64,000 nucleotides of DNA from UBA11891 sp965658355 (lineage in GTDB: Bacteria > Bacteroidota > Bacteroidia > Flavobacteriales > Flavobacteriaceae): assembly GCA_965658355.1 (NCBI GenBank), contig CBFHRX010000001.1, forward strand, positions 62,001 to 126,000, written 5' to 3'. Position 1 is the first letter of the stretch. Every line of letters begins with the position of its first letter. Position numbers and translations under genes: made by a program. Under the pieces are notes generated by a model, which worked only from the letters and a program-made list of their open reading frames with translations, did not search any database and was not told the DNA's origin. Shown here piece after piece: positions 8,354 through 16,985 of this stretch.

Positions 8354-10813
8354 ATGATAACTATGGCGAAATCAATTTTCAATACACTAGACAATTTGTC
8401 ACTACAAGATATAGAAGCAGATGCGGATTTAATACCGTTAATGACCTCAGAAGATGAAGAAGAACTGCAAAAAGAGTCACTGCCTCCTTCTGTCCCCATA
8501 TTGCCTTTAAAGAATACGGTCTTGTTTCCTGGGGTTGTCATTCCCATAACAGCCGGAAGAGACAAGTCCATACAGCTGATTAAAGATGCAAATAAAGGAA
8601 GTAAGGTGATCGGTGTCGTTGCCCAAAAAGACGCCCAAAAAGAAAATCCTACAGCTAAGGATCTGTATCAACTGGGAACTGTTGCTCAAATACTGCGACT
8701 CTTGAAAATGCCGGATGGGAATACCACTGTCATCATACAGGGTAAGAAACGATTTGAGATTGAAGAAGTGGTTCAGGAAGATCCTTATGTAACAGCAAAA
8801 ATCAAAGAGGTTAAGGAATCCTTTGTAGATATTGAAAATGAAGAGTTTGTCGCCATTATTGATTCCATTAAAGAAAAAGCACTTCAAATAATCCAAGAAA
8901 ATCCAAACCTTCCCTCAGAGGCTTCCTTTGCAATCAAAAACATTCAAAGTCCTTCTTTCTTGATCAATTTTGTTTCCTCCAATCTCAACATTGGAGTGCA
9001 AGAAAAACAAAGTATACTGGCTCTTGAAAGTTTAAAAGAACGTGCTTTGGCCTGTTTGAAGCAAATGGATTTAGAATATCAGAAATTGGCGCTTAAGAAT
9101 GATATTCAATCAAAGGTTCGGAATGATTTAGACCAACAGCAGCGAGAGTATTATTTGCATCAGCAAATGAAAACAATTCAAGAAGAATTGGGGGGTGTTT
9201 CCTATGAAGAAGAAGTGGAAGAGATGCGGGCTCGTGCGGCAGATAAAAAATGGGATTCCGAAACCAAAACGCATTTTTTTAAAGAACTAAGTCGGATGCA
9301 ACGTATGAATCCACAAGTAGCTGAATACGGGATTCAAAGAAGCTATCTAGACCTTTTTTTAGAATTGCCTTGGAATGAATTCTCAGCCGATCAATTTGAT
9401 CTCAAAAAAGCCCAAAAAATACTAGATCGCGACCACTCCGGCTTAGAGGAAGTCAAAAAAAGAATTTTGGAATACTTAGCTGTTTTAAAGCTTAGAAACG
9501 ACATGAAATCTCCTATCCTCTGTCTGTATGGCCCTCCTGGAGTAGGAAAGACATCTTTGGGAAAGTCCATAGCTGAGGCGCTAGGGCGATCTTATGTCCG
9601 TATCGCACTCGGAGGAATGCGTGACGAAGCAGAGATTAGAGGACACCGAAAGACCTATATCGGAGCGCTTCCAGGACGTATCATCCAAAGCCTAAAAAAG
9701 GCCAAAACGGCCAATCCAGTATTTGTATTGGATGAGATTGACAAGCTAAACCAAAGTGTACAGGGCGATCCTGCAGCGGCCCTTTTAGAAGTATTAGATC
9801 CGGAACAAAATAATTCCTTCTACGATAATTACCTTGAACATGGATTTGATCTGTCAAAAGTGATGTTTATTGCCACAGCCAATAGCTTGGCACCCATTCA
9901 TCCTGCTTTGCGTGACAGAATGGAGATCATCAATGTGAGTGGGTATACCGTAGAGGAGAAAGTCGAAATCGCCCAAAAGCATCTTTTGCCAAAACAAATT
10001 AGAGAACACGGATTGCAAAAATCTCACCTTAAGGTGAATAAATCCACCCTTACCGCTGCTATTGACGGTTACACCCGTGAGTCAGGAGTAAGAGGCCTCG
10101 ACAAACAAATGGCCAAAATGGTCCGATATGTGGCCAAGTCCATTGCCATGGAAGAAGACTATGTAAAGGCTCCTAAGCCAGCAGATCTAGTCTCTATATT
10201 GGGTCCCGCTAAGGTCCATAGAGACTTGTATGAAAACAATCAAACTGCTGGTGTTGTTACCGGCTTGGCTTGGACAGCTGTGGGCGGAGATATTCTATTT
10301 ATCGAATCGGCATTATCTCCCGGGAAAGGGGTGCTAAATATTACAGGAAACTTAGGTAAAATCATGAAGGAGTCTGCCACTATTGCTCGGGAATACCTTA
10401 AGGCCAATGTGAATCGATTGGGGCTAGAGGAGTTTCCTTTTGATCAATATGATATCCATATCCACGTACCAGAGGGGGCTACTCCTAAAGACGGGCCTAG
10501 TGCTGGTATCACTTTATTGACTTCTTTGTTTTCACTTATTACCCAACGTAGAGTAAAGAATAAAGTAGCCATGACAGGCGAGATAACTCTGAGAGGTAAG
10601 GTACTTCCAGTGGGGGGGATAAAGGAGAAAATTCTAGCCGCAAAAAGAGCCAAAATAAAGGAGATTATATTGTCAGAGTCCAATCGGAAAGACATTGAAG
10701 AAATTAATGCTCGCTATTTAAAGGGCTTGCAGTTTCATTTTGTAAGTGAAATGGAAGAAGTGATCGCTATTGCTATCACGTCACAAAAAGTTAAATTTGC
10801 CAAAACACTCTAA
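8354..10813 (+). CDS. lon: ATP-dependent protease Lon
   Basis: 819 residues, full length for LonA. Order of domains: N-terminal substrate-binding domain (to about 300), AAA+ module with Walker A GPPGVGKTS near residue 392 and Walker B VFVLDEID, then the protease domain with the Ser-Lys dyad, S716 in DGPSAG and K759 in GGIKEK. Lon degrades misfolded and regulatory proteins in the cytoplasm. The ATG at 8354 and another at 8363 are both possible; ATG-GCG at 8363 gives the more usual N-terminus. Its TAA overlaps the cmk ATG by one base (TAATG), implying coupled translation. Confidence 0.97.
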   Translation: MITMAKSIFNTLDNLSLQDIEADADLIPLMTSEDEEELQKESLPPSVPILPLKNTVLFPGVVIPITAGRDKSIQLIKDANKGSKVIGVVAQKDAQKENPTAKDLYQLGTVAQILRLLKMPDGNTTVIIQGKKRFEIEEVVQEDPYVTAKIKEVKESFVDIENEEFVAIIDSIKEKALQIIQENPNLPSEASFAIKNIQSPSFLINFVSSNLNIGVQEKQSILALESLKERALACLKQMDLEYQKLALKNDIQSKVRNDLDQQQREYYLHQQMKTIQEELGGVSYEEEVEEMRARAADKKWDSETKTHFFKELSRMQRMNPQVAEYGIQRSYLDLFLELPWNEFSADQFDLKKAQKILDRDHSGLEEVKKRILEYLAVLKLRNDMKSPILCLYGPPGVGKTSLGKSIAEALGRSYVRIALGGMRDEAEIRGHRKTYIGALPGRIIQSLKKAKTANPVFVLDEIDKLNQSVQGDPAAALLEVLDPEQNNSFYDNYLEHGFDLSKVMFIATANSLAPIHPALRDRMEIINVSGYTVEEKVEIAQKHLLPKQIREHGLQKSHLKVNKSTLTAAIDGYTRESGVRGLDKQMAKMVRYVAKSIAMEEDYVKAPKPADLVSILGPAKVHRDLYENNQTAGVVTGLAWTAVGGDILFIESALSPGKGVLNITGNLGKIMKESATIAREYLKANVNRLGLEEFPFDQYDIHIHVPEGATPKDGPSAGITLLTSLFSLITQRRVKNKVAMTGEITLRGKVLPVGGIKEKILAAKRAKIKEIILSESNRKDIEEINARYLKGLQFHFVSEMEEVIAIAITSQKVKFAKTL

Positions 10814-11478
10814 TGGGAGAGACACAGGTCATTGCGATAGATGGCTATGCTGCAACAGGCAAAAGCACCATTGCCAAACGCTTGGCTTCCCATCTCGGCT
10901 ATCGGTACATGGATACCGGGGCGATGTTTCGTTGCTTGACCTATCATGCCCTACAAAAAGGCTTTCTTTCCGACAGTGGAATCAAGAATACTACGTTTGC
11001 AGCCTTTCTTGATGAAAGTTCTTTTCAATGGTCAGGGGAACATTTAAATTTTAACAACAGTCCTTTAGGAGACGAAATACGCAGCCATGAAGTTTCTGAT
11101 AATGTCAGTCGTATTGCCGCCCTGCCATATATTCGGACTTTTACATTGACAGCCCAGCGCAACTTGGCGAATGGACAAAAGATTGTCATGGACGGTCGTG
11201 ATATTGGAACCGTGGTATTTCCAAATGCCCGGCACAAATTTTTTTTAACAGCATCGGCAGAGGTAAGAGCCCAAAGGCGTTTTCTTGAAATGCGTGAAAA
11301 AGGGTCCGACGTTGGTTATGAGGCTGTTTTGAAGAATGTCAAAAAAAGGGATTTTCAAGACAGTAACCGGGCTATTGCTCCCCTTGTAAAGTCTGAAGAT
11401 GCTGTTGAAGTGGACACATCAAACTTGACAATAGAGGCCGTTTTTACCCTTTTATTGGGACAGCTAACAAAAAGCTAG
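10813..11478 (+). CDS. cmk: Cytidylate kinase
   Basis: 221 residues. It phosphorylates CMP and dCMP. The P-loop is GYAATGKST (residues 11-19), followed by YMDTGAMFR, and GRDIGTVVF is the CMP-binding signature. Length and motif order match bacterial Cmk. It starts on the last base of lon and is followed by rpsA after a 173-bp gap containing a strong promoter; cmk-rpsA adjacency is widely conserved in bacteria. Here rpsA appears to have its own start of transcription. Confidence 0.96.
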   Translation: MGETQVIAIDGYAATGKSTIAKRLASHLGYRYMDTGAMFRCLTYHALQKGFLSDSGIKNTTFAAFLDESSFQWSGEHLNFNNSPLGDEIRSHEVSDNVSRIAALPYIRTFTLTAQRNLANGQKIVMDGRDIGTVVFPNARHKFFLTASAEVRAQRRFLEMREKGSDVGYEAVLKNVKKRDFQDSNRAIAPLVKSEDAVEVDTSNLTIEAVFTLLLGQLTKS

Positions 11479-11507
11479 GCTCCTATTTTAGGAAACATTC
11501 TTTTTCC

Positions 11508-11538
11508 TTGTAAATCAAGGATTTCCATCCTATATTTG
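11508..11538 (+). promoter_or_regulatory. Bacteroidota -33/-7 promoter of rpsA
   Basis: TTG at 11508-11510, a 20-nt spacer and TATATTTG at 11531-11538: an exact TAnnTTTG box at the correct spacing. It predicts transcription from about 11543 and a leader of about 110 nt before rpsA. Confidence 0.75.
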
Positions 11539-11651
11539 CACGCTCTTTGGTGAATAAGAAGTAGCAAGAGCCCAAAAACAAGATAAACAGCTTTCAAGGA
11601 ATGCACCGTAAAGCCACTTCAATGCCTTGAAATACAAATTGACAATCAGCT
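11539..11651 (+). promoter_or_regulatory. Leader of rpsA with two possible stem-loops
   Basis: Between the promoter and the ATG lie two inverted repeats: GCTCTT (11542-11547) with AAGAGC (11566-11571), and TTTCAAGG (11592-11599) with CCTTGAAA (11625-11632). S1 is known to repress its own synthesis in Escherichia coli through its leader, so a similar control here is possible but unproven. Confidence 0.4.
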
Positions 11652-13481
11652 ATGGCTGAAGATAAAAAAACAGAAGCAGCTCCCGAAGTGGAGGCTGCCA
11701 CTTCACAAGAAGCTACTCAAGCAGCAACAACTGAAACCTCACCAGAAGATTTTCTAGCCAATTTTAATTGGCATCATTACGAAGAGGGAATTGATGTTGT
11801 CGAAGACAAACAATTAGAGGAGTTCGAATCGCTCGTTAAAGAAAACTTTGTTGATACAGCCGATGAGGATGTTATCGAAGGCGAAGTTGTGTATTTAACA
11901 GAGCGCGAAGCCATTATTGACATCAACGCAAAATCAGAGGGCGTTATTTCTCTTAATGAGTTTCGCTACAACCCAGACTTAAAAGTAGGGGATAAGGTTG
12001 AAGTAATTGTAGACACACGAGAAGACAGAACGGGACAATTGGTATTGTCGCACCGTAAAGCACGTGTCATCAAAGCATGGGATCGTGTGAATAATGCACA
12101 TGACAATGGTGAAATCGTAAACGGTTTTGTAAAATGTCGTACCAAAGGAGGTATGATTGTAGACGTTTTTGGAATTGAGGCTTTCTTGCCTGGTTCACAA
12201 ATTGACGTAAAACCCATTCGCGATTACGATCAATATGTCAACAAAACAATGGAATTCAAAGTGGTTAAAATCAACCATGAATTCAAAAACGTTGTCGTAT
12301 CTCACAAGGCTTTGATCGAAGCAGATATCGAAGAACAGAAAAAAGAAATCATTGGTCAACTAGAAAAAGGACAGGTATTAGAAGGAACTGTTAAAAACAT
12401 TACTTCTTACGGAGTCTTTATTGATCTGGGTGGTGTAGACGGCTTGATTCACATTACGGATCTATCATGGAGTCGAATTAATCACCCAAGTGAAATCTTA
12501 GAATTAGATCAACAACTCAATGTTGTAATTCTTGATTTTGATGATAACAAATCACGTATCCAACTTGGACTAAAACAATTGAGCGAGCACCCATGGGAAG
12601 CGCTTGGTGAAAATGTCAAAGAAGGAGAGAAAGTAAAAGGAAAAGTAGTTGTTATTGCCGATTATGGTGCCTTTGTTGAAGTTGAAGAAGGAGTAGAAGG
12701 CCTCGTTCACGTATCTGAAATGTCTTGGTCTACGCATTTGCGTTCTGCACAAGATTTTGTCAGTGTAGGTGATGAGGTAGAAGCTGTAATTCTCTCTGTT
12801 GACCGCGAAACACGTAAAATGTCTTTGGGAATCAAGCAGTTGACACCAGATCCATGGACTGATATCACATCGAAATATCCGGTCGATTCTAAACATACAG
12901 GAACTGTTCGCAACTTTACCAATTTTGGTGTCTTTGTAGAATTAGAAGAAGGTATTGACGGATTGGTTTATATTTCCGACCTCTCTTGGACTAAAAAGGT
13001 CAAGCATCCTTCTGAGATGATGGCGATAGGCGACAGCTTAGAAGTAGTGGTACTTGAATTAGATGTTGAAGGACGTAAATTGAGTTTAGGTCACAAGCAA
13101 ACAAAAGAAAATCCATGGGATAAATACGAGGATGAGTTTGCTATTGACAGCATTCACAAAGCAGCTGTTACTGAGATCGTTGACAAAGGTGCCACGATAC
13201 AATTCAATGATGATATTGTAGCGTTTGTACCCCAGCGACACTTAGAAAAAGAAGACGGTTCTAAACTTGCTAAAGGCGAAGAAGCTGATTTCAAAGTGAT
13301 TGAGTTTAGCAAAGACTTCAAAAGAGTCGTTGTGTCTCATACCGCTATCTTTAGAGAGCAAGAACGTGTGAATATGAAAAAAGCAGCTAAAAAAGTAGCC
13401 GCTTCTAATAGTGATAAAACTACTTTAGGAGATCTAGATGCATTAGCTGATCTTAAGAAGAAAATGAAGGATAGCGAATAA
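11652..13481 (+). CDS. rpsA: 30S ribosomal protein S1
   Basis: 609 residues. An acidic, low-complexity N-terminus (about 1-60) is followed by repeated S1 RNA-binding domains; the clear copies carry G-V-F-V/I-(D/E)-(L/V) and GL(V/I)H(V/I)S(E/D)(M/L)SW signatures, for example around residues 255-275, 340-360 and 425-445. S1 binds mRNA and helps load it on the 30S subunit. In Bacteroidota, which lack routine Shine-Dalgarno pairing, S1 is expected to matter strongly for initiation. It has its own promoter and leader and ends at a strong terminator. Lysine-rich C-terminal tail. Confidence 0.97.
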   Translation: MAEDKKTEAAPEVEAATSQEATQAATTETSPEDFLANFNWHHYEEGIDVVEDKQLEEFESLVKENFVDTADEDVIEGEVVYLTEREAIIDINAKSEGVISLNEFRYNPDLKVGDKVEVIVDTREDRTGQLVLSHRKARVIKAWDRVNNAHDNGEIVNGFVKCRTKGGMIVDVFGIEAFLPGSQIDVKPIRDYDQYVNKTMEFKVVKINHEFKNVVVSHKALIEADIEEQKKEIIGQLEKGQVLEGTVKNITSYGVFIDLGGVDGLIHITDLSWSRINHPSEILELDQQLNVVILDFDDNKSRIQLGLKQLSEHPWEALGENVKEGEKVKGKVVVIADYGAFVEVEEGVEGLVHVSEMSWSTHLRSAQDFVSVGDEVEAVILSVDRETRKMSLGIKQLTPDPWTDITSKYPVDSKHTGTVRNFTNFGVFVELEEGIDGLVYISDLSWTKKVKHPSEMMAIGDSLEVVVLELDVEGRKLSLGHKQTKENPWDKYEDEFAIDSIHKAAVTEIVDKGATIQFNDDIVAFVPQRHLEKEDGSKLAKGEEADFKVIEFSKDFKRVVVSHTAIFREQERVNMKKAAKKVAASNSDKTTLGDLDALADLKKKMKDSE

Positions 13482-13501
13482 GCGCCTTCTTTTCTAGAGA
13501 C

Positions 13502-13533
13502 AAAGCCTTCCTTAACGGGAAGGCTTTTTTTAT
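13502..13533 (+). terminator. Rho-independent terminator after rpsA
   Basis: Ten-base arms AAAGCCTTCC (13502-13511) and GGAAGGCTTT (13518-13527) around TTAACG, followed by a T run to 13531. It closes the rpsA transcript 20 bp after its stop. Confidence 0.92.
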
Positions 13534-13551
13534 TTAGCCCTTTTTTTTTGG

Positions 13552-13559
13552 TACTTTTG
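13552..13559 (+). promoter_or_regulatory. -7 promoter box immediately before pyrR
   Basis: TACTTTTG is an exact TAnnTTTG match and ends 6 nt before the pyrR ATG. Start sites usually lie a few bases after this box, so the message would be leaderless or nearly so. No clear -33 TTTG lies at the usual spacing, because the rpsA terminator occupies that stretch. Confidence 0.5.
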
Positions 13560-13565
13560 CTTGCA

Positions 13566-14117
13566 ATGCAGCCCGCTTCAAAAATTTTATTGAACTCCCA
13601 AAAGCTCACCATCATACTGAAGCGTTTGGCTTGCCAATTGGTGGAAAATCATCCCGGTTTAGAAAACACTGTTTTAATCGGACTTCAGCCAAGGGGGGTT
13701 TATCTTTTAGATCAATTGGTTCAAATGCTGAAAGTAGAGTCTGGTCTGCACACAGTAGAAAGCGGTTATTTGGATACCACTTTTTTTAGAGATGATTTTC
13801 GTAGATCTGAAAAAATTCATGCCGCAAACACCACTCAGCTTGAGGTTCAAATTGAAGGAAAATCTATTGTATTGATAGATGATGTCTTATTTACAGGGCG
13901 AAGTATTAGAGCAGCCCTTACCGCTATAGATTCTTATGGGCGCCCCAGTAATATTGAATTACTTACCCTTATTGACAGGCGATTTAGCCGACACCTTCCG
14001 ATACAACCGGATTATTTAGGGGCTCAAATTGATGCTTTGGAAGGGGATAAAGTGCGTGTAAAATGGGGGAGCACTCTAAAGGAGAGCATGGTATATCTAG
14101 AAAATAAAGACGCATGA
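13566..14117 (+). CDS. pyrR: Pyrimidine operon regulator / uracil phosphoribosyltransferase family protein
   Basis: 183 residues from the ATG at 13566 (a TTG six codons earlier lies inside the promoter box). The PRPP-binding motif IVLIDDVLFTGRS is at about residues 102-113, with GLQPRG and FFRDDF segments earlier, both typical of PyrR. The family binds pyr mRNA attenuators and can make UMP from uracil. Here it overlaps pyrB by four bases (ATGA), but no attenuator-like leader can fit upstream, so RNA control of its own operon looks unlikely. It could act mainly as a phosphoribosyltransferase. Confidence 0.9.
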   Translation: MQPASKILLNSQKLTIILKRLACQLVENHPGLENTVLIGLQPRGVYLLDQLVQMLKVESGLHTVESGYLDTTFFRDDFRRSEKIHAANTTQLEVQIEGKSIVLIDDVLFTGRSIRAALTAIDSYGRPSNIELLTLIDRRFSRHLPIQPDYLGAQIDALEGDKVRVKWGSTLKESMVYLENKDA

Positions 14118-15055
14118 GCAGTTTAAGTGTCGATCATTTACTTGGAATCAAAGGCTTAACAGAAGCGGATATTCGGCTCATTTTTGAAACCGCTACTCAA
14201 TTTAAGGAGGTTATTAATCGACCTATTAAAAAAGTGCCAAGTCTTCGCGACATAACGATTGCTAATATGTTTTTTGAAAACAGTACGCGTACCAAATTAT
14301 CCTTTGAGTTGGCTGAAAAAAGATTGAGTGCTGATGTTATCAATTTTTCAGCCAGCCAGTCCTCTGTAAAAAAGGGAGAGACTTTGGTGGATACTGTTAA
14401 CAATATATTGGCGATGAAAGTCGATGTAGTGGTAATGCGACATCCCCACCCAGGTGCTGCGCAGTTTCTCTCAGAAAGGGTGGATGCCTGTATTGTGAAC
14501 GCAGGTGATGGCACTCACGAACATCCAACTCAGGCCTTATTAGACGCTTTCTCGCTAGAAGAAAAACTGGGGGATTTACGTGGTAAAACAGTAACGATAG
14601 TGGGCGATATTCGCCACAGTAGAGTGGCTTTGTCCAATATTTATGCTTTGCAACTGCTTGGGGCAGAAGTACAACTTTGCGGTCCTAAATCCTTAATCCC
14701 CAAATACGCTCCTTCACTTGGTGTGAAAGTAGAAACCAATTTATTAAAGGCATTGAAAAGAACAGATGCCGTCAATATGCTTCGGGTACAAAATGAGCGA
14801 ATGGATATCAGCTATTTTCCCTCAACACGAGAATATGCTCAACTTTACGGACTTAGCCTGGAGAAACTTAATTCCCTTAGAAAAGAATTGGTGGTATTGC
14901 ATCCAGGCCCTATAAATAGAGGAGTAGAAGTTACCTCTGAAGTGGCAGATTCTGATCAAGCAATTATTTTGGATCAAGTAGAAAATGGAGTTGCTGTTCG
15001 CATGGCCGTCCTTTATCTACTCGCTGCTAAACTAAACCCCTTAACAAAGGCATGA
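14114..15055 (+). CDS. pyrB: Aspartate carbamoyltransferase catalytic subunit
   Basis: 313 residues. It joins carbamoyl phosphate and aspartate to make N-carbamoylaspartate, the committed step of pyrimidine synthesis. The carbamoyl-phosphate motif S57-T58-R59-T60, MRHPHPGA, the GDGTHEHPTQALLD signature and HPGPINRG near the C-terminus are all present. The second gene of the pyr-rnz operon, with 4-bp overlaps on both sides. No pyrI regulatory subunit gene is visible in the window. Confidence 0.97.
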   Translation: MSSLSVDHLLGIKGLTEADIRLIFETATQFKEVINRPIKKVPSLRDITIANMFFENSTRTKLSFELAEKRLSADVINFSASQSSVKKGETLVDTVNNILAMKVDVVVMRHPHPGAAQFLSERVDACIVNAGDGTHEHPTQALLDAFSLEEKLGDLRGKTVTIVGDIRHSRVALSNIYALQLLGAEVQLCGPKSLIPKYAPSLGVKVETNLLKALKRTDAVNMLRVQNERMDISYFPSTREYAQLYGLSLEKLNSLRKELVVLHPGPINRGVEVTSEVADSDQAIILDQVENGVAVRMAVLYLLAAKLNPLTKA

Positions 15056-15357
15056 GCGAACTCCAGGAACCGATAAAGACAATTAAGTTAGCCGTTAATT
15101 TTAACGCGGATTCCCTATCAGTTGAAACGGATAAGGATTGTATTTTTGATACAGAGGGAGCGCTTTTAGACCCCGAATTTGTTGTTCAATATCAATTGCT
15201 TCTTGCCCAATTAGCGACTGATACTCACGCTAGAGTACTTGTTACTACAGCTGACCAATTGGCTTTATTTCCAGATAGCTGTATGGTGGTGCCTACACTA
15301 GGGGAGGCAGAAGACCTTATTGAAATGGATCGAATACAAAGAGATTTAGGCTTTTAA
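15052..15357 (+). CDS. Conserved small protein of unknown function in the pyr-rnz operon
   Basis: 101 residues, soluble, acidic, no signal peptide and no cysteine cluster (only two cysteines). It starts IKLAVNFNADSLSVET and ends LIEMDRIQRDLGF. The alternation of strands and helices (LARVLVTTADQLALF, SCMVVPTLGEAEDLIE) loosely recalls a small alpha/beta fold such as a STAS-like domain, but I do not recognise the family. Tight coupling (4-bp overlap with pyrB, 1-bp gap before rnz) shows it belongs to this operon. Real gene, function unknown. Confidence 0.8.
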   Translation: MSELQEPIKTIKLAVNFNADSLSVETDKDCIFDTEGALLDPEFVVQYQLLLAQLATDTHARVLVTTADQLALFPDSCMVVPTLGEAEDLIEMDRIQRDLGF

Positions 15358-15358
15358 T

Positions 15359-16267
15359 ATGGAGTTGACCATCTTAGGCTGTAATGCCGCCACCCCTCGA
15401 AAAAATGCCATGACTACTGCGCAACTTTTGGATATCAAAGGACAGTTGGTGTTGATTGATTGTGGAGAAGGTACACAGATGCAATTGCGTAAAATGGGGG
15501 TGAAATTTGCCCGTATTCAGCATGTTTTTATTTCCCACCTACATGGGGATCATTTCTATGGATTGATTGGTTTAATTTCCACTTTTCGATTATTAGGACG
15601 TACGGCTGATTTGCATATTTACGGCCCAAAAGGGATTAAAGAAATTATCACGTTGCAGCTCAAACTAGCAAAATCCTGGACGGACTACACTCTTTATTTT
15701 CACGAATTGGAAAGCACAGTTTCTGAATTGATTTATGAGCATGAAAAGTTTACTGTAGAAACACTCCCCTTAGACCATCGTGTGTATACAAACGGTTATT
15801 TGTTTAAAGAAAAAATAGGGCCCCGAAAGATTGATAAAGCGGCAGTGGCAGAATACGGAATAAGTAGTGCCGATATGGAAAATCTAAAGTTGGGAAAAGA
15901 CATAACCAAGGAGGATGGTAGCTGTGTTAAAAACCAACAATTAACCCATGACCCGGATACTCCCAAGTCTTATGCTTTTTGCAGTGATACTGCTTACAAG
16001 CCAGATTTGGCAGCATTAGTAAAAGGGGTGAGCTGTCTGTATCACGAAGCCACTTTTCTTGATGTTCACCAAGATTTAGCTCTTAAAACCAAGCACAGCA
16101 CGGCTGCTGAAGCGGCTCAAATTGCCGCTACTGCCCAAGTTGGACAATTGATCTTGGGACATTTTTCATCTCGATATGCAGACCTTAACGCCTTTGTTGT
16201 ACAAGCCCAAGCGCACTTTGAGAACGTACAGCTAGCTGAAGAGGGAAAGCTGTTCACTATTTCATAA
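15359..16267 (+). CDS. rnz: Ribonuclease Z
   Basis: 302 residues of the metallo-beta-lactamase fold. RNase Z trims the 3' end of tRNA precursors, which matters here because the two tRNA genes in this window do not encode CCA. The zinc motif is H60-L-H62-G-D64-H65, with a later GHFSSRY supplying a C-terminal histidine and D at the FCSDTAY segment. Start ATG at 15359, one base after the stop of the small upstream gene. Length and motif order are normal for the short bacterial form. Confidence 0.95.
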   Translation: MELTILGCNAATPRKNAMTTAQLLDIKGQLVLIDCGEGTQMQLRKMGVKFARIQHVFISHLHGDHFYGLIGLISTFRLLGRTADLHIYGPKGIKEIITLQLKLAKSWTDYTLYFHELESTVSELIYEHEKFTVETLPLDHRVYTNGYLFKEKIGPRKIDKAAVAEYGISSADMENLKLGKDITKEDGSCVKNQQLTHDPDTPKSYAFCSDTAYKPDLAALVKGVSCLYHEATFLDVHQDLALKTKHSTAAEAAQIAATAQVGQLILGHFSSRYADLNAFVVQAQAHFENVQLAEEGKLFTIS

Positions 16268-16370
16268 AGCAAAATTTATAGCCCTACCTACTATCTTAAA
16301 ATTGCACTCTTTTTTAAGTGTTTAATTTTCCTGAAATTAGAATAGTCGAAAAAAACTCCAATAGAAATGT

Positions 16371-16880
16371 ATGCTAGTATTTAGGATAAATCGAAAAGCG
16401 AGGGCACTCTCCTCGTTATCAACTTGCCTATTGGATGGTAAAAGGAGTTTTTTTACCCTAGCACTTTTCGCTTCCATTTCATTGTGTTTTGCTCAGCGTA
16501 AGCCTATTGAATTAAATGAAGTAGAACTTTCAAAAAAGGCCCTTCCTGTTATAGTTGTCGAGGGTGAAAAGTATTCTTTTAAAAATCGAGATTTCTTTGT
16601 TAAAATGGTTTTGAAATCTAGGTTTTGGGAAGATAGTTTTTATGTAAAAGTAGATTTAATATCATTTGATACGGCACATTTATTTACCTATGAAATTGAG
16701 GGAAAGACAAGGGTATTCCTCGATAATGTGGAATTAGATAAAACACATCAATTCAAAAAAAAGAAACAAATTAATAATCTCAATAAGCAATTAGAGGAAG
16801 TAAGAGTCATGAAAAACGTCATTATATTAAAAGATGAAAGTATAATGAAAGAGCGTGTTATTGAACTTTACACCTATTAA
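16371..16880 (+). CDS. Exported protein of unknown function
   Basis: 169 residues from the ATG, but the signal peptide (KRSFFTLALFASISLCFA) only begins near residue 24, so a TTG at 16431-16433 giving a 149-residue protein with a standard signal peptide is the better start. The mature part is basic and lysine-rich, with short strands and an internal HQFKKKKQINNLNKQLEE segment. I recognise no domain. It stands alone between rnz and pdxH with about 100 bp on each side. Coding is supported by the clean signal peptide; function unknown. Confidence 0.6.
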   Translation: MLVFRINRKARALSSLSTCLLDGKRSFFTLALFASISLCFAQRKPIELNEVELSKKALPVIVVEGEKYSFKNRDFFVKMVLKSRFWEDSFYVKVDLISFDTAHLFTYEIEGKTRVFLDNVELDKTHQFKKKKQINNLNKQLEEVRVMKNVIILKDESIMKERVIELYTY

Positions 16881-16985
16881 TAATGGATAAAGACTAGTCG
16901 TAAATAGAGGTATCGGTTCTATTAGGACACCAAACTTAAGCTTTTAAAATTTCTCTTTTTTTGCGCTTTGGTCTACCTTGCGACA

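Noticed and set aside
16268..16370. Terminator after rnz
   Set aside because: The pairing around 16300-16335 is broken and AT-only, with T run in the loop rather than after the stem.
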